Of a stretch of DNA of 64,000 bases, positions 59,523 through 64,000 are shown in pieces. The notes beneath the pieces are model-generated. The model worked only from the letters and a program-made list of their open reading frames with translations. It was not told the DNA's origin and did no database searches. The DNA is from Crocodylus rhombifer (Eukaryota > Chordata > Crocodylia > Crocodylidae). A program made the translations under genes and the position numbers. Each line of letters begins with the position of its first letter. The first letter of the stretch is position 1. The DNA lies in assembly GCA_038503035.1 (NCBI GenBank), contig JAVSML010024426.1, positions 188,607-252,606 on the forward strand, given 5' to 3'.

Positions 59523-59561
59523 CAGGGGGGTCGCGAGTCTGAAAAGGTTGAGACCCACTGC
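59523..59561. mobile_element. Solo hAT terminus
   Basis: 'gggggtcgcgagtctg' + 'aaaaggttgagacccactgc' is the reverse complement of the common hAT end gcagtgggtctcaacctttt. No partner end was found nearby. Confidence 0.55.
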
Positions 59562-60699
59562 ATCCGGCCCTCGGCAAGATGCCTCCTTGAAGCCTGGTAG
59601 AGCCTCGTCTCCCCCCACGTCTGGTGCCTTAGGCCGCAGCATGTCCTGCCAACCTGCCCTCTCCTTGCAAAGGGACGTGAAGAAAGCCCCCTGAGCCCCA
59701 AGCCGATGCTGTGTGCCCCACAGAGGATGCTCAGGCAGGATCCATCACCCCCCAAAAGAGCGCGAGACACCAGGAGCAGCCTGCACCGGCGAGGCCGGGC
59801 GCCGCCTCGACGTGTTCGAGGTCGGTACCCCCAGCAGCCCCGCGATAATGAGCGTCGTCCGGCTGCTGCCTGGGAAAATCAGCCTGGCGCAGGAAGGGCG
59901 GCAACTCCCTGCAGCCGCTGCTCCAAAGCTCGTGTTTGCTCTGCTCACGCCCTGCGGCCCCTGGCCAAGGGCCTCTCGCCGCGCTTCTCGCACTCGCAGC
60001 TCAGCCGCAGGCACTTCAGCGGCTCGTGCATTAAAAGGCAGCAAAGGAATAGGATCGGGGCTTGAACCTGCATGCAGATCAGGGCCCTGCGATCCCTCGT
60101 TAGGCCCGTTCCCCAAGGAGGTGGCGGCATCGCCAAATGCTGAACGCAGGGCCTAGCACCGGCTTTAATGAAAGCCCCATCCCCCGGGCGGTGCGGTCAG
60201 GTGTGGATCGCGCTTTCCCCTGAGAAGAACGTCAGCTCCCAGCCCGCGGGGCCGTGAAGAAGAGCACGAAACCCTGACTGCCACCCGGAGCCGTGACTCA
60301 AGCTTGCCAGCCCCCCCACATGCCAGCTCTTTGTTTTCACTTATTTTTTTGACTACTGAGAAAACAGTCGAGCAACATTTCTGTTGCAAAGACCTCGGAA
60401 AAACCACAGATGGTCTGAATGCTTCCGGTCCTGCAGATTCCTGTTTGAAATCCCCGGGTTGGTTTTGCAAATCATGTTTGCACACTTAGTTTGCACACCT
60501 AACAGGGCTGACACTGGGCCACACCCTTGCCAGGGTCTCAAGGGGCTATATCCCCGGGGCGGGACGCACTGACCTAGAGGCTCTGGCTGGAGGCTAAGAC
60601 AAAACCTCAGCGTTGCTGACCGGGGGGTGGTTAGTCTCCTGATTTTCAAGGCCACCTCATGGTTTGGGGCACATGACTCACGAGCCACTGCGGTAGGGT

Positions 60700-60882
60700 C
60701 TGGCACCAGGGAAGTGGTGCAGGCTCCTAGCCTGGGGATTTTTAAAAGGAAGTTAGATGAGCACCTTGCCGGGGTCGTCTGACCCCGGTGCTCTTTCCTG
60801 CCAAGGCAGGGGGTCGGACTAGATGATCTACCTAGGTCCCTTCCGACTCTAGCTACTATGAAACTATGAAACTACCACAGGA
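60700..60882 (+). mobile_element. CR1 LINE: ORF2 C-terminus and 3' tail
   Basis: An unbroken ORF2 end reads REVVQAPSLGIFKRKLDEHL then AGVV and TGA at 60780. The tail 'tctttcctgccaaggcaggg', 'gatgatctacctaggtccct' and 'actatgaaactatgaaact' follows. This is the best-preserved CR1 3' end in the window. Confidence 0.88.
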
Positions 60883-60919
60883 AACAGGGCTTACTGAAAG
60901 AGTGACACACGCAGCATCT

Positions 60920-61480
60920 GGAACGCACAGCTGGCCCACGAGCAACAGGCGGGCGGGCCCCGGAGACGGGCGGAGGAGACCCACCCGAAATCACGAGCAA
61001 CGCGACCGCGCCGCGAAGCCGGAGCCGCGGCCTTCGCACAGCTGGGCGCAGCAGGCAGGTCGCGGCCACGCGGAGCCTCGCGCTGCCCCGGCACGGCCGT
61101 GCGCGGGGCTCGGGGTCTCCGTGTCCCCTCGCTTCGCGCCCCGCTCCCGAGCTGTACAATGATTCATCTGTGCATCTGCTCCTTCTGCTCTCCGCCAGCC
61201 CAGAGCTGCTGTTTTGACCACAGTTAATTTTGGTATGCGGAAAATGTCCGAGCTGAAACGCAGGACTGCTCTCCGCGGCCTGCTGTTTATTAACCAACGG
61301 CCAACAGGCGTTTCTGATTTGAAGCTCATCGCGGCAGCATCACGTGCCGCCGTCACGGGGTAAGCCCAGCGGCCCATAAAGCCACGCGTGCGGGCGCCGT
61401 TCGACCTCGCTTCGAATCGCGGGCCCCGAGGAAGCCTCTGCCCTCGCTCGGGTCTGCACCAGCCCTGCGGCGAAACCCGC
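60920..61480. promoter_or_regulatory. CpG-rich block, possible promoter
   Basis: The CpG density is high (gcgaccgcgccgcgaagccg, gccacgcggagcctcgcgct), comparable to the two promoter islands upstream, but no coding exon is attached. It could be a promoter for a non-coding first exon or an orphan CpG island. Confidence 0.4.
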
Positions 61481-62329
61481 GCAGGGCAGGAGGTCCAGCA
61501 GCTCGCGTCGGGGCTGGATACGTGGAGATGCCGCAGCGTTTTCTCACTGCAAGCAAGGTCTCCTCCGGCGTCTTTGGCCGGAATAATCTGGGTTCGGACC
61601 AAAGCGGTTTGCTGGAAACAGACAGCGTACTGCAGGAAGCAGAAGGGTTTCACGCACCCGACGGGGACTCTCGTGCAGAAACCCAGTTCTCCCTACACGC
61701 ACGGGGGCCCGTGGGTGCCCGGGCTGAGAGGGGATGCCCGAAGTGCAGGGCCAGCGGGCGCCCCGCGGCAGCCTGGCCCGCAGCGTCCCTCCTCCCGTCT
61801 TCCCGGGCCAAAGCTTTCGCTCTGGATCACGCGCAGACGGCAGAGAGAGAACCTAGCCCAGCTGCTAGGGGGAAGGAGGCGATGGCCGCGGTCTCCGCCA
61901 GCTCTGCCGCCCCTCCCCGGGCTGGTACCGCGCACCTTTGCACACCCGCAAAGGCGATGGCACCAGGCGTGGGCATGCAGAGCGCAGACGTGCAGGTTGT
62001 CCTGCTCTAAGTCGGTTTACTCACTGAAGATGCACAGAGCGATTTTCAATCACTGATTTTGCGGGGGAAAGTGAGCATCATACATGAAGACATATGGTGT
62101 GGGCCTCTGTCCCCGGGGGACCCCCTACGGTGCTGACATCCCCCGGGGCCTGCTGCCCCCCGTCGTGTCCAAGCCCAGCTGAGGTGGGATGGGGAATTTG
62201 GGCCTAAAAGCATCCGATGCTCAGAGCAGCAAGGACGCGTCACTCGAGGGAGAAGCAGTTCAAACCACGAGGCCGAACCAGGAGACAGACGCATGGGCAG
62301 ATCGAAGGCATCTGACGGTAGCCCTGGCC

Positions 62330-62930
62330 TCCATTAACGACGACGCTCTGCAGGACGGTCGTTCTCCTTCCATCCCGAAGCACCGGAGCGTGAGACCGGA
62401 CAGGACACGGGACCCCGGGAGACGGCCCCCCGCACGGGGAAGGGCCGGGCGGCGTGCCCCTGCAGCCCTGCTCCGCCTCGGTCTCTGCGGAAGAGGTGAC
62501 TGACCGCGGGGCTACGCTCCTGACCGCTTTGGACGCCGCTTTTCCTCGCCTGGATGCTGGAGGGAAGCCCGTCCTGCCCTGGCGCAGCTTTCCCAGCGCC
62601 GGTGGGGAACGGGCAGAGCAGAGCAAGTCACAGAAGACTCGCTGCCACCTGCTCTGCAGCCAGCAAGGGCCCGGGCCGCGGGAGCAGCATCAGGCGCTCG
62701 GCGAGGGCAGAGCGCGCTCAGCAGCCGGTGGCTCGTCCCGGGGGCTCGCGGCCCGACGGGGCCGGAGACGGGGCTGTCCGGTTCCAGACCGGCTTGCACC
62801 GCCCGAGTGGGACTGGTTGGCCCCGACCCTGCAGCCTCGGCCGGAGGACCCCCGGGGACGGAGGAGCTCAGCCCGGTCACGAGGACGCAAACCAGAAGCT
62901 GCTGTAGGCGTTTTGCTAGTTACTTCATTC
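62330..62930. promoter_or_regulatory. Second downstream CpG-rich block
   Basis: This is CpG-dense sequence without a recognisable gene, and weaker than the 60920 block. Confidence 0.3.
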
Positions 62931-64000
62931 AGAGCCGAATGATTCCCTGGTTCTGGTGGGGTGGACTTCCCGATTGCCTCAGACACCTGCTTCCTGAAGT
63001 GCAGGAACCAGCCAGCAAATGGACGGAAAACGCCGAAGTGGGCGAAACGACCGGAGCAAAAGGAGCTGCTCCAGGCCAGGCCGTCACCGTTCAGGCTCCC
63101 AGGACGTGGGCCTGAGCTGCTGGCACGTGGGTGAGGCCTGGCCCCGGCGAGGCTGGCCTGCCCCGCTTCCCTGCCCTGGCCCCGGTCCTCCCGTCAGCAA
63201 ACGAGACGGCAGCTGCAAAGCGACATCACGGCTCTGGCCGCCTGCCGCTCTCCAGCGTTGCACCCGCTCCAATTCCCTGGCACCCCACAATCGGAGTGGG
63301 TGAAAATCAAGAGGAATTATTTAAAAATATATATAATTTTTCATGACATTTTCTGGGGTTTCACCAAAAGGAAAAAAGAAAAAGAAAAAGAGTCAGGAAT
63401 ATTTTTCGCAAAAAGCTTCTGCAAAACCAGAGAACGCCTCCTGAAGGATTGGTATCATCAAATAACCGTATTTTCTGCGAGGGGAAAAAAGGTTTTGACC
63501 GTATCCATTTATTATGTGCCAACGCGCTGATGAGATAGAGGCCATCCAGGGTCTCTTCCCTTCCTTTTATTCATGCTACGTTTCATTGCAAGCCATTTCA
63601 ACAATTTATTGGCTTCACGCTGCACTGTATCGAGGCCTGCAGGTGCCATGATAATGGATTCCCCTTCAGATGGCCGCGCTGCTATTGTCCGCATCCATTT
63701 GTTCTTTGCCATCACCCTTGTCACCGACAGCCAGCGCGCGCCGCGAGCTCCTGCCACGTGACAATGGCTCTCTCGCCTTTATCTAGAAGAAGGGGGAGGA
63801 TGAAGAAAAGCCGCGGGTGCTTTTTTAAAGAGCACACACCCTTATCCCAGGGGTCAGCCATGGGGGGGCATCCCTCCTGGCTGGGGTGCGGGGTGCCTCG
63901 TCTTCGACCTCATTGTTTCGGTTTATACCAGCAGCCAAGTTTATCCCATCAAGCCCCGTCCTGCATCCCAGCCTGGCCTCGGGCAAAGAGGTTAGACGGT

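Larger units (their letters stand above)
55500..64000. other. Sequence downstream of the UIF-family gene
   Basis: No coding exon was recognised. The repeats and GC-rich blocks are listed separately. 57250-57840, 57900-59500 and 59570-60680 contain long GC-driven open frames but no domain or splice context that I can support. By synteny with human Xq23, the next gene would be PLS3 on the plus strand, whose first exon is non-coding and could go unseen here. Confidence 0.5.

Noticed and set aside
1..64000. CRISPR arrays, operons, riboswitches, rRNA genes, endogenous retroviral genes
   Set aside because: Nothing of this kind was seen. The sequence is vertebrate nuclear DNA, and the only mobile coding remnants are LINEs.

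Overview
This is vertebrate nuclear DNA, most likely from a crocodilian (alligator or crocodile lineage), and holds no bacterial features. Three things support this: GT-AG introns, two CpG-island promoters, and a repeat load made of CR1 LINE tails, palindromic 'gttggtctaa' MITEs of the kind called Chompy in crocodilians, hAT-type MITEs and degenerate MIR-like SINEs. The species call is an inference from repeat content.

Two host genes can be supported, arranged head to head. On the minus strand, 27392-27668 is coding exon 1 of LRCH2 (leucine-rich repeat and calponin-homology protein 2). Its promoter CpG island lies at about 27670-28150 and carries two perfect NRF1-type sites. Everything from 27391 back to 1 would be LRCH2 intron 1; I found no second LRCH2 exon there. 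On the plus strand, nine exons between 42790 and 55404 splice in frame (885 nt, 294 codons plus stop) into a UAP56-interacting factor (UIF/FYTTD1) family protein. It has an N-terminal UAP56-binding motif and a C-terminal TLDERF motif, and a poly(A) signal at 55467.

In human, as I recall it, FYTTD1 lies beside LRCH3, while LUZP4, a divergent testis/cancer mRNA-export adaptor with a UAP56-binding motif, lies beside LRCH2 on the X chromosome in the same divergent order. The plus-strand gene here is therefore best read as the non-mammalian counterpart of LUZP4 that still looks like UIF. This is the main finding of the window.

Region by region: 1-27.4 kb is LRCH2 intron 1, with many repeats, including a CR1 RT fragment abutting an L2/L3-type LINE (6.4-9.8 kb) and another CR1 RT fragment (18.7-19.4 kb). 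27.4-28.2 kb is LRCH2 exon 1 and its promoter. 28.2-42.6 kb is the divergent intergenic region, with MITEs, MIR-like SINEs, a pyrimidine-rich tandem repeat and a 10-N assembly gap. 42.6-55.5 kb is the UIF-family gene. 55.5-64 kb is downstream sequence with a minisatellite, MITEs, a CR1 tail, two GC/CpG-rich blocks and a possible conserved non-coding element. By synteny PLS3 could begin in or just beyond this last part, but no PLS3 coding exon was seen.
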